Below, piece after piece: positions 1-6,635 of a stretch of DNA of 12,035 bases (position 1 is its first letter; each line of letters begins with the position of its first letter). This DNA is from Pedosphaera sp. (lineage in GTDB: Bacteria; Verrucomicrobiota; Verrucomicrobiae; Limisphaerales; Pedosphaeraceae): contig JAQGPB010000572.1 of assembly GCA_028293265.1 (NCBI GenBank), positions 1 to 12,035 of the forward strand. Reading direction: 5' to 3'. The notes beneath the pieces were generated by a model, which worked only from the letters and a program-made list of their open reading frames with translations, was not told the DNA's origin and did no database searches. The translations under genes and the position numbers were made by a program.

Positions 1-10
1 GTTGGGGATT

Positions 11-67
11 GCGTCTCGCGACGCGGCTGCCCGGCGCAAGGTTCGCCTTGCGCCGGGCTTACGCCCG
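11..67. repeat. Cluster of inverted repeats (hairpins), possibly a terminator or REP-like element
   Basis: Three inverted repeats lie back to back. Positions 11-15 pair with 20-24 (GCGTC, loop TCGC). Positions 29-41 pair with 46-58 in a perfect 13-bp stem closed by a TTCG loop. Positions 54-58 pair with 63-67 (CGGGC, loop TTAC) and compete with the foot of the long stem. No run of T follows, so this is not a textbook intrinsic terminator. It could end transcription from a gene left of the window, be a dispersed palindromic repeat, or form a structure in the leader of the gene starting at 110. The pairing is read directly from the sequence; the role is inferred. Confidence 0.6.
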
Positions 68-92
68 ATTTGCGAAGAATCGTAATTGAGTG

Positions 93-100
93 AAAGGAGG
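93..100 (+). promoter_or_regulatory. Strong Shine-Dalgarno for the MBOAT gene
   Basis: AAAGGAGG lies 9 nt before the ATG at 110. This near-perfect anti-16S match decides the start at 110 over the in-frame TTG at 86, which lies upstream of the site. Confidence 0.85.
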
Positions 101-109
101 CAGCCGTTT

Positions 110-1069
110 ATGAGCCGCAATTCCAAAGACATCGCCGCGTGGTTTCCGCCGCAACATCCGAGAACCAGCGGATGCGCCGATCAATCCGCTTCGGATTTTT
201 CGCGTGAAGCAGACTGGCCGGGCTGGGTTCCTTTGATCGTGCTGCCGGTTGTGCCATTGGGGTTCCAAAGCGCGCTCCCAGCCTGGGTGTTGATGTGGGC
301 GCTGGCTTTGGCGCTGTTTTTTGGCTGCAAATGGCTGACATGGTGGCGTTGTCGCAGTATCGAATCTTCGCGGTGGCGTCATTGGGCTTATCTCTTCGCC
401 TGGCCAGGGATGGATGCAAAAGCTTTTCTGGACGCGAGCGAGCAACCGGCGAAGCCGACACTGCGTGCCTGGATTGCCGGATTTATCAAAACCGCTTTTG
501 GCGTCCTGCTCGTTTGGAAGGTCGCGCGATTGATTCCTGTTTCACAACCTTTGCTGGCAGGCTGGATTGGACTTTTCGGATTGGTATTGGTGCTCCACTT
601 TGGGACGTTCCATCTATTGGCGCTCGCGTGGCAGCAAGCCGGCATCAACGCGCAACCGCTGATGCGCGCGCCGATGATGGCAACATCGCTCGCGGACTTT
701 TGGGGGCATCGCTGGAATTCGGCTTTCAACCGGCTGGTGCAGGACCTCTTGTTTCGCCGGGTTCATCGCCGCCTCAATGTCGTGGGCGCGACGTTGGCAG
801 TTTTTTTCGTTTCAGGAATGATCCACGATCTGGTGATCTCGGTGCCGGCGCGGGGAGGGTATGGATTGCCCACAGCCTATTTCCTTTTGCAAGGACTCGG
901 TCTTCTTTTCGAGAGATCGGAACTGGGCCGTAAATGGGGACTGCGCCGGGGCCTGGCAGGACGAAGCTTCACCGTGGCCGTGACCGCAGTTCCGGCCTAT
1001 TGGCTTTTCCATCCGCCGTTCATAAACAACGTCATCCTGCCGATGCTTCGCGTGATCGGCGCAACCTGA
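110..1069 (+). CDS. MBOAT-family, wax-synthase-like membrane O-acyltransferase
   Basis: Polytopic membrane protein of 319 residues. It resembles the wax synthase-like branch of the membrane-bound O-acyltransferases, which move an acyl group from acyl-CoA or a similar donor to a hydroxyl in the inner membrane. Visible signatures are a YLFAWPGMD block (94-102), the DFWGHRWN block (196-203) and SGMIHDL (235-241), whose His239 matches the invariant MBOAT histidine. Hydrophobic segments lie near 39-72, 118-140, 148-173, 222-245, 254-267 and 285-303. The start at ATG 110 follows from the strong ribosome binding site at 93-100. A four-helix membrane protein gene begins 8 nt after the stop, so the two are probably one transcript. 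The family call is from motifs; the acceptor (fatty alcohol, sterol, polysaccharide or other) cannot be read from the sequence. Confidence 0.8.
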   Translation: MSRNSKDIAAWFPPQHPRTSGCADQSASDFSREADWPGWVPLIVLPVVPLGFQSALPAWVLMWALALALFFGCKWLTWWRCRSIESSRWRHWAYLFAWPGMDAKAFLDASEQPAKPTLRAWIAGFIKTAFGVLLVWKVARLIPVSQPLLAGWIGLFGLVLVLHFGTFHLLALAWQQAGINAQPLMRAPMMATSLADFWGHRWNSAFNRLVQDLLFRRVHRRLNVVGATLAVFFVSGMIHDLVISVPARGGYGLPTAYFLLQGLGLLFERSELGRKWGLRRGLAGRSFTVAVTAVPAYWLFHPPFINNVILPMLRVIGAT

Positions 1070-1077
1070 AAGGAACC

Positions 1078-1503
1078 ATGAAAACTGAACATCTGACTGC
1101 GCTGCTTCAAATTGCCGGCATCCTTCACCTTGGCCTTATCGGTGCGGGTTTGCTGATGCCCCGAGTTGTCAACCTGCGCCTTCACCTCGCGACATTGCCA
1201 TGCTTTGTGCGGCGGCTCTTTTGGGTTTATTACGCTTTCATTGCCTTCTGTTTGGTCAGTTTTGGCCTGCTAAGCTTCGTCTTCGCCGGCACGCTGGCGG
1301 CGGGGGGCGGCCTGGCCCGGGCGGTCTGCGGATTTCTGGCGGTGTTTTGGACCATACGCCTGATTGCGGCGATGTTTATTTTTGACGTCCGCCCTTATCT
1401 CACGAACGCGTTCTGGCGGCTTGGCTATGCCTTGACGAACATCGTCTTTACGTGCCTGCCGGTGATTTATGCCGTGGCTTCGTGGAAGGCGGGCGCAAAA
1501 TAA
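1078..1503 (+). CDS. Hypothetical four-helix integral membrane protein
   Basis: A 141-residue, very hydrophobic protein that I do not recognise by family. Four likely membrane helices lie near 8-27, 48-70, 82-102 and 116-135. Short loops carry a few basic residues (for example RR at 45-46), and the FDVRPYLTNAFWR stretch (102-114) joins the last two helices. The ATG at 1078 has AAGGA just upstream with a short spacer, and the gene starts 8 nt after the MBOAT stop, which supports co-transcription and this start. An open frame continues upstream to 934, but that part overlaps the MBOAT gene and looks non-native. A role as a partner or accessory of the acyltransferase is a guess from position only. 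Confidence 0.75.
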   Translation: MKTEHLTALLQIAGILHLGLIGAGLLMPRVVNLRLHLATLPCFVRRLFWVYYAFIAFCLVSFGLLSFVFAGTLAAGGGLARAVCGFLAVFWTIRLIAAMFIFDVRPYLTNAFWRLGYALTNIVFTCLPVIYAVASWKAGAK

Positions 1504-1578
1504 AATCGCAATCATTGGCGCGATCAGGCCGGTGCTGTGGTTTTTCAAGACCACCGGCGGAAGGGAATTGCAGGCGAT

Positions 1579-2364
1579 ATGACTGGCATCGTTGCAACAC
1601 GGAGCGGAAATCAAAGCACTGCCGCGAAGCATCGCATGCTGAGCAAGCGGGGCGAGCCGATGTTTTATGCGGATTGGCTGCGGGCGGTGTTCATTCATTA
1701 TGAAGTGGATGCGGAAAGGCTGCAGCGGGCGGTTCCGTTTGATTTGGATCTCGACCAAGGCAGGGCCTATCTGAGCCTGGTTGCATTCACGATGCGAAAC
1801 ATGCGTCCGCGCATCGGGGGAAAATTTTCGGCGCTCTTGTTCAGGCCCATCGCCACGCATGATTTTCTGAATGTTCGTACTTATGTGCGGCATCGCGGCG
1901 AGCCGGGGATTTATTTTCTGGCGGAATGGCTTTCCAATCCTTTGAGCGTCCGGCTGGGTCCGGCGACGTTTGGTTTGCCCTATCGTTTTGCCCGCACCGA
2001 ATACCAACATGAGCATGAAATTGGTTCATTGCGTGGCTCGGTGACTGCGGCGAATGATGCGGTGAAATTGGAATATCGCGCCGCAATTGATTCGCAGACG
2101 ACGTTTGGCCCGTGCGCGGCCAATTCGCGCGAGGAATTCTTGTTGGAGCGGTACACGGCATTTACCGCGCGCAAATTGTGGCGGGGATTTTTCCGCATCT
2201 GGCATCCACCCTGGCCGCAAACGGGCATCGAGGTGAAAGTGTCGGATACCAGTTTGCTGACGGAGGCGTGGCCGTGGTTCAAGGATGCGGCATATATTGG
2301 CGCGAATTATTCGCCGGGGATCAATGAGGTCTGGATGGGGCGGCCGCATGGAATGCGCGAATGA
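1579..2364 (+). CDS. DUF2071 (YqjF-like) family protein
   Basis: A soluble protein of about 261 residues matching the DUF2071/COG3361 (YqjF) family, whose biochemical role is not established to my knowledge. Family landmarks are an N-terminal MFYADWLRAVFIHYEVD block (28-44), the AYLSLVAFTM strand (63-72), LNVRTYVRHRGEPGIYFL (97-114) and FLLERYTAFT (187-196). The start is uncertain. ATG 1579 has a weak upstream AGG; ATG 1636 and ATG 1660 are in frame and nearer the conserved core; the frame also extends to a GTG at 1537. The gene lies 75 nt after the membrane protein gene on the same strand, so it may belong to the same operon. It ends 6 nt before the convergent potD stop. Confidence 0.8.
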   Translation: MTGIVATRSGNQSTAAKHRMLSKRGEPMFYADWLRAVFIHYEVDAERLQRAVPFDLDLDQGRAYLSLVAFTMRNMRPRIGGKFSALLFRPIATHDFLNVRTYVRHRGEPGIYFLAEWLSNPLSVRLGPATFGLPYRFARTEYQHEHEIGSLRGSVTAANDAVKLEYRAAIDSQTTFGPCAANSREEFLLERYTAFTARKLWRGFFRIWHPPWPQTGIEVKVSDTSLLTEAWPWFKDAAYIGANYSPGINEVWMGRPHGMRE

Positions 2365-2370
2365 ATTTGC

Positions 2371-3432
2371 TTATTTCGCCTTCACTTGCGTCCAAATTTC
2401 ATCGTAGATGCGCGTCTTGCCGCCGAGGTCTTCCAGAAATTCCAATTTGGACATAGTTTCGGCGGGCGGGTAAATGGCGGGGTTGTTCAAATCGGCGGGC
2501 GGGATGAATTGCCGCGCGGCTTGGTTGGGCGAGGCGAACTGGGTGAAGGCGGACAATTGCGCGCCGATTTTGGCGTCGAGGATGAAGTTGAGAAATTTTT
2601 CGGCCAGTTCGCGATGCGGGGCGTGGGCGGGCACGGCGAGGTTGTCGAGCCAGATCTGGCTGCATTCGCGCGGGATCAGAAAGACCGTCTCCTTGTCCTC
2701 GGTCATGCCGCGCACGCCTTCGCCGCTATAGACGATGGCCACGCGCGCTGTTTTGGCGAGCACTTTGTTTTTCGCGCCGACGCTGCCTTCGAAACCGATG
2801 GAACGTTTCTTGGCTTCGATGACGAGGTCGCGCGCGGCTTTCAATTGTTTTGGGTCGGTGGAGTTGAGGCTGCAACCATTGTATTTCAAGGCGGCGCCGA
2901 TCATGTCACGCACGGAGTCTATCAACACAAACGAACCGGCTTGTTGCGCTGGATCAAAGAACAATGCCCAACTCGGTGTCAGCGGCGGTTCGCCTTTCGG
3001 TTGGCGGACGAACAGTCCCACGGTGCCCCATTGGTAGGCGACGGTGAAACGGTTGCCGCGGTCGTAAGGCGGGCTGGTGAATTTTTCGTCGAGATTGGTG
3101 AGGTTGGGGATGTTTTCGTGCCGCAAGGGCGCGAGGAGGTTCAGTTTTACCATTGCTGGCACGATATGGTCGGGCGGGACGACGACGTCATAGAGTGACG
3201 CGCCGCCGCCCTGCATTTTGGCGAGCATGCTTTCGGCGTCTTCATAGAGGTCAATGTTGACTTTGCAATCTTGTTCTTGCTCGAATTGGGAGACGATTTT
3301 GGGGTCAATATATTCGCTCCAGATGAAGAGGTTGAGTTTTTGGGGGGCGGACTGCAATGCCGAGCAACAATTGAGGCCCAGAAATGCGATGCAACAAAAC
3401 CGAAGCAAGCAGATTAAGACACACCTCTCCAT
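2371..3432 (-). CDS. potD: Polyamine-type ABC transporter, periplasmic binding protein (PotD-like)
   Basis: Extracytoplasmic solute receptor of 353 residues that delivers spermidine, putrescine or a similar amine to the PotBC channel. The mature part opens with a typical LNLFIWSEYIDPKIVSQFE block (33-51), followed by AESMLAKMQGGGASLYDVVVP (66-86) and an IWLDNLAVP motif (260-268). Trp261 and Asp263 there match polyamine-contacting residues as I recall them from E. coli PotD. The segment at 171-176 reads IDSVRD, and the usual IWNGS motif is VYSGE with Tyr235, so the ligand could differ. The signal region (1-25) is rich in cysteine (six by residue 23). Start choice: ATG 3432 gives a compact signal peptide with GGGG upstream; ATG 3453 and 3498 are also in frame. 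The gene is last in the cluster, 311 nt after potC. Confidence 0.88.
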   Translation of the reverse strand: MERCVLICLLRFCCIAFLGLNCCSALQSAPQKLNLFIWSEYIDPKIVSQFEQEQDCKVNIDLYEDAESMLAKMQGGGASLYDVVVPPDHIVPAMVKLNLLAPLRHENIPNLTNLDEKFTSPPYDRGNRFTVAYQWGTVGLFVRQPKGEPPLTPSWALFFDPAQQAGSFVLIDSVRDMIGAALKYNGCSLNSTDPKQLKAARDLVIEAKKRSIGFEGSVGAKNKVLAKTARVAIVYSGEGVRGMTEDKETVFLIPRECSQIWLDNLAVPAHAPHRELAEKFLNFILDAKIGAQLSAFTQFASPNQAARQFIPPADLNNPAIYPPAETMSKLEFLEDLGGKTRIYDEIWTQVKAK

Positions 3433-3506
3433 GAACCCCGGTCGTGGCGACATTTTCAAACAAGTGAAATCACGATAATTGCACGTCGTGATGGACATGG
3501 TGCCGC

Positions 3507-3545
3507 CCCTCTCCCCACTCGTTCCTCGCGGGGCGAGGGAGAAGA
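3507..3545. repeat. GC-rich imperfect palindromic repeat, copy 1
   Basis: Positions 3507-3516 (CCCTCTCCCC) pair with 3530-3539 (GGGGCGAGGG) with one mismatch around a 13-nt loop, followed by GAGAAGA-type sequence. The CTCCCCACTC core (3511-3520) and the GAGGGAGAAGA tail (3535-3545) recur exactly 90 nt downstream. This looks like a dispersed, REP-like element. Confidence 0.65.
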
Positions 3546-3596
3546 AAGCGTGCGGACGCTTCAGGGGTTCAAGGCGCCAATTGCGCTTTCGGGGCA

Positions 3597-3635
3597 TTCC
3601 CTCCCCACTCCTACCTCGTGCGGAGAGGGAGAAGA
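3597..3635. repeat. GC-rich imperfect palindromic repeat, copy 2
   Basis: Second, more diverged copy. CTCCCCACTC is at 3601-3610 and GAGGGAGAAGA at 3625-3635, with a middle part that differs from copy 1. TCCCTC (3598-3603) pairs with GAGGGA (3625-3630), so the stem is shorter than in copy 1. The flanks are kept while the centre varies, which suggests two insertions or an old tandem duplication. Confidence 0.6.
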
Positions 3636-3743
3636 GACTGAGCGCGTTAGTCGCTTTGCTTTTCTTAACGTCAACAGCCAGCGCAATTGCCAAACCACGC
3701 AAGCGACTTAGCCAATAGTTAATTCTTTTTCGCATAATCAATA

Positions 3744-4535
3744 TCAAACTTTTTTGCCGCGTTGCAGCAGGGTGACGATCACCGTGCCGGCCACCGAGGC
3801 GAGGACGATGAGTGTTGAAAGCGCGTTGATATCGGGCGTGATGCCGCGTTTGACGGAGGAATAGATAAGGATGGGGAGGGTGGTGGAACCGGGGCCGCTG
3901 GTGAAGAAGCTGACGACGAAATCGTCCAAGCTGAGGGTGAAGGCGAGCATTCCGCCGGCCAAGATGCCGGGAAAAATCAGCGGCAAGGTCACGCGCGAAA
4001 AGGTCTGCCATTCGTTCGCGCCAAGGTCGCGCGCAGCTTCCTCCAGCGACGGGTCCAGCCCGATCAAGCGTGAGCGCACGACGATGCTGACGAAGGGGAT
4101 TTGAAAGGTGACGTGGGCCAGGATCATCGTGGTCAGGCCGAGTTCAAACAAGCCGAGCCATTTTCTGACGAGCGAATAAAAGAGGAGCATCGCCACTGCC
4201 ATCACGATGTCGGGAATGAACACGGGCACGTATAAAAACCATTTGAAGACGGTCTTGCCGGGAAAGCGAAAACGGTCGAGGCCGTATCCCAGCATCGTGC
4301 CAAGCACGGTGGCGATGATGGTGCTGCTCAGGGCGAGCAACAAGGTGTTTTTGGTCGCGCTCAGGGCCTGTGAATTTTCCCAAAGCGTGCCGTACCATTT
4401 CGTGGTGAAACCCTGCCAACCGGAGCCAAATCGGGCGGCGTTGAAGGAATAGACGATCACCACCGCCAGCGGCGCGTACAAAAACAAATACAAGACGCCG
4501 GCGGCGAGGTTTAATGGGAGCGAGGTGCGTTTCAA
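3744..4535 (-). CDS. potC: Polyamine-type ABC transporter permease PotC
   Basis: Inner-membrane permease of 263 residues, close to the usual PotC length. It forms the channel with PotB. The N-terminus carries LYLFLYAPLAVVIVYSFN (15-32), typical of the family. The EAA loop that docks on the ATPase is at about 165-180 (EEAARDLGANEWQTFS), followed by the LPLIFPGILAGGMLAF helix and LSLDDFVVSFFTSGPGSTTLP (201-221), a PotC hallmark. The proposed start is TTG 4535, sharing TTGA with the potB stop; a purine-rich AAAGGAGA lies 12 nt upstream (4555-4548), a rather long spacer. The open frame continues upstream to 5030, but that part is potB read in another frame. The overlap with potB suggests translational coupling and matched amounts of the two permeases. 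Confidence 0.9.
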   Translation of the reverse strand: MKRTSLPLNLAAGVLYLFLYAPLAVVIVYSFNAARFGSGWQGFTTKWYGTLWENSQALSATKNTLLLALSSTIIATVLGTMLGYGLDRFRFPGKTVFKWFLYVPVFIPDIVMAVAMLLFYSLVRKWLGLFELGLTTMILAHVTFQIPFVSIVVRSRLIGLDPSLEEAARDLGANEWQTFSRVTLPLIFPGILAGGMLAFTLSLDDFVVSFFTSGPGSTTLPILIYSSVKRGITPDINALSTLIVLASVAGTVIVTLLQRGKKV

Positions 4536-5464
4536 AGCAGTTGCGGTTCTCCTTTGCCTGCGGATTTGCGGGCGTAAACCCATAGTCCGAGCATCACCAG
4601 CACGAGGGCCACCACGGCGATGGCCGAACCGAACGGCCAATCGCGGCTTTGGCCAAACTGCTGCTGGATGGCGTTGCCGAGCATGACGGTCTTTGCGCCG
4701 CCCAACAAATCGGGAATGACGAACTGGCCGGTGGCCGGCAGAAAAACCAGGATGACGCCCGCGATCAGGCCGGGCATGATTTGCGGCAGGATGGCGTGGC
4801 GAAACACTTTCGCGCCGTTCGCGCCCAGGTCCATCGCCGCTTCCGCGAGGCTCCAATCGAGTTTTTCGACGGATGCATAAAGCGGCAGCACGAGAAAGGG
4901 CAGGTAATCGCAAATCATGCCGATGGTGACGGCAAAGGTTCCGGGATAGAGGGCATCGCCCGTCCCGATGACGCCAAGCGCGTGCGCCGCGCGGGCCAGC
5001 CAGCCTTCGGGCGCGAGCAGGATCTGCCACGCGTAAGTGCGGATGAGCAGATTGGTCCAGAAAGGAATTACCACGAGCGTCAGCGCCAGGTTTTTGAAAC
5101 GTGCGGGCAGGCGCGCAATGAAGAATGCGAGCGGCAAGCCGGTGAGCACGCAGGCCAGGGCCGTTCCGGCACCGAGGGCGAGGCTGCGTGCGAGAATTAC
5201 GGGATAAAGCGGATCGAAACCAAGCAGGCCATAACCGGCCAGGCGCTGGTAATTCTCCAGCGTGAAGGGGAGTTGCGTTTCGCCATAATCGCCGCGCGTC
5301 ATGAAGCTGATGACGGCGACCGCGAGCAACGGAACCATCAGCAAGATGCCGAGCCAGACCACGCCGGGGCCGCTGGTGATGGTCGAACGCAATAGATGAC
5401 CGTTCTTGGAAAAACGTTCGCCAGGCCGGATGTTGAATGCGCCAGATTTGGTTTCGGTTTTCAC
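4532..5464 (-). CDS. potB: Polyamine-type ABC transporter permease PotB
   Basis: Inner-membrane permease of 310 residues that pairs with PotC. It has a cytoplasmic N-terminal tail of about 33 residues, a first helix near 34-54, the PFTLENYQRL motif (66-75) and a TNLLIRTYAWQILL block (137-150). The EAA loop at 208-220 (EAAMDLGANGAKV) is followed by LPQIMPGLIAG and FLPATGQFVIPDLLGG (241-256), typical of PotB. The start is GTG 5464, one base after the potA stop, without a strong ribosome binding site, which fits re-initiation by ribosomes leaving potA. The 3' end overlaps potC by 4 nt. Family assignment is firm; the precise ligand is not set by the permease sequence. Confidence 0.9.
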   Translation of the reverse strand: MKTETKSGAFNIRPGERFSKNGHLLRSTITSGPGVVWLGILLMVPLLAVAVISFMTRGDYGETQLPFTLENYQRLAGYGLLGFDPLYPVILARSLALGAGTALACVLTGLPLAFFIARLPARFKNLALTLVVIPFWTNLLIRTYAWQILLAPEGWLARAAHALGVIGTGDALYPGTFAVTIGMICDYLPFLVLPLYASVEKLDWSLAEAAMDLGANGAKVFRHAILPQIMPGLIAGVILVFLPATGQFVIPDLLGGAKTVMLGNAIQQQFGQSRDWPFGSAIAVVALVLVMLGLWVYARKSAGKGEPQLL

Positions 5465-5465
5465 G

Positions 5466-6635
5466 TTAATCGTCCAATACCATCAACGCATCGGGCGGCA
5501 GTTGTACCAGTACCCCTTGGCCAGTTTCAAATCCCTGGCTCCCGGCGCGTGAATTCAAGGCGCAGGCATTCAAAGGCTGATCGTTGGCGCGCAGCCGGTA
5601 TTGGGTTTCCGCGCCGCTGTAGATGACATCCTCGATGCGCGCTGGAAATTGGTTGCCGGCGGGGATAGCGCTCGCAGGCATGAGGCCGATTTTTTCAGGA
5701 CGGATGGCGAGCGTAATTTTTTCACCGGCGTTGATGCTGCGGCGGGCCGCGGTCAAATCCACGCGCAGTTCGCCGAGCGGCGTGGTAACGAGCGCATTGT
5801 GATTGGTGCCCGCTTGCGCCACCGTGCCATCAAGTATGTTGCATGACCCGAGAAAGCGCGCCACAAACCGCGTGCGTGGATGCTCATACAATTCTTCGAC
5901 GCCGTCCAATTGCTCGATCTTGCCGGCGTTCATCACGGCGATGCGATCACTCATCACCAGCGCCTCCTCCTGATCGTGCGTAACAAGAATGAACGTGATG
6001 CCGAGGCGGCGTTGGAGCTGCGAAAGCTCGACCTGCAATTCCTTGCGCAGCTTCAAATCGAGCGCGCCAAGAGGTTCGTCGAGCAGCAACACTTCCGGTT
6101 CGTTCACGAGTGCGCGGGCGAGGGCGACGCGTTGTTTTTGGCCGCCGGAAAGCTGCGCCGGGCGGCGGTCCGCGAGCGGAGTGATTTGCGCGAGGGCCAT
6201 GATTTTATCCACGCGTTCGGAGATTTGCGCGGCGGGGATTTTCTTCATGCGCAAGCCGAAAGCGACGTTGTCGCGCACGCTCAGGTGCGGGAACAGCGCG
6301 TACGATTGGAAGACGGTGTTGACCGGCCGCTGATGCGCGGGGATGGGCGCGGCGTCGCGCCCGCCGATTTTGAGCGTGCCTTCGTCGGGAAAATCCAGCC
6401 CGGCGATGATGCGGAGCAAGGTGGTCTTGCCGCAGCCGGACGGGCCGAGCAGCGAAAAAAATTCTCCTTGCCGGATTTTGAGAGAAACGCGTGAGAGCGC
6501 TTCCATTTCACCAAATCGCCTGACTAAATTTTCGGCCTGGATGGCGAATAATTCCGGGGCCGGATTGGGCGCAACCACTCTTTGGGAGACGGTCGCGAAC
6601 TCTGCCTTTATTTGCACTGGACGCAGATGTAACAA
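5466..6635 (-). CDS. potA: Polyamine-type ABC transporter ATP-binding protein PotA
   Basis: Cytoplasmic ATPase of up to 389 residues that drives import through PotBC. All nucleotide-binding motifs are intact: Walker A GPSGCGKTT (64-72), Q-loop Gln110, signature LSGGQ (162-166), Walker B EVLLLDEP (181-188), D-loop GALD (190-193) and switch His220. A C-terminal TOBE-type region (about 265-385) contains IRPEKIGL (311-318), as in PotA/CysA-class ATPases. The family core begins near residue 29, so the first 25 or so residues from TTG 6635 may be untranslated. Later in-frame GTG codons at 6617 and 6578 are alternatives, and none has a clear ribosome binding site. It is the first gene of the potABCD cluster. 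Confidence 0.9.
   Translation of the reverse strand: MLHLRPVQIKAEFATVSQRVVAPNPAPELFAIQAENLVRRFGEMEALSRVSLKIRQGEFFSLLGPSGCGKTTLLRIIAGLDFPDEGTLKIGGRDAAPIPAHQRPVNTVFQSYALFPHLSVRDNVAFGLRMKKIPAAQISERVDKIMALAQITPLADRRPAQLSGGQKQRVALARALVNEPEVLLLDEPLGALDLKLRKELQVELSQLQRRLGITFILVTHDQEEALVMSDRIAVMNAGKIEQLDGVEELYEHPRTRFVARFLGSCNILDGTVAQAGTNHNALVTTPLGELRVDLTAARRSINAGEKITLAIRPEKIGLMPASAIPAGNQFPARIEDVIYSGAETQYRLRANDQPLNACALNSRAGSQGFETGQGVLVQLPPDALMVLDD

Larger units (their letters stand above)
3433..3743 (-). other. potC-potD intergenic region
   Basis: This 311-nt gap in an otherwise tight operon holds two related palindromic repeats. No gene is convincing here, although the potD reading frame stays open through the whole gap on the minus strand. 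A possible promoter for potD has TTGACG at 3674-3669 (minus strand) with a poor -10 match 17 nt further on at 3651-3646; I give it little weight. The repeats may act as mRNA structures that set potD levels apart from potABC. Confidence 0.55.

Noticed and set aside
295..933. Alternative plus-strand frame inside the MBOAT gene
   Set aside because: The MBOAT frame has family motifs and a strong ribosome binding site; this frame has neither.
934..1077. Upstream extension of the four-helix membrane protein
   Set aside because: It overlaps the MBOAT gene in another frame and adds a polar, non-family segment; ATG 1078 has a ribosome binding site.
1270..2016. Minus-strand frame crossing the four-helix gene and DUF2071
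   Set aside because: It spans two plus-strand genes and the gap between them, has no motif and looks like reverse-strand translation.
2386..3198. Plus-strand open frame of 270 codons opposite potD
   Set aside because: Antisense shadow of potD; the encoded peptide is Gly/Val/Arg-rich without motifs.
3507..3635. The two repeats as the start of a CRISPR array
   Set aside because: Only two diverged copies, palindromic with variable centres, and no cas genes nearby.
4536..5030. Upstream extension of potC
   Set aside because: The extension is potB DNA read in another frame and is Arg/Ala/His-rich; PotC homology starts just after TTG 4535.
4649..5395. Plus-strand open frame of 248 codons opposite potB
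   Set aside because: Antisense shadow of a clear permease gene; composition is charged and repetitive with no family features.
5880..6494. Plus-strand open frame of 204 codons opposite potA
   Set aside because: Antisense to an ATPase with every motif intact; no independent evidence.
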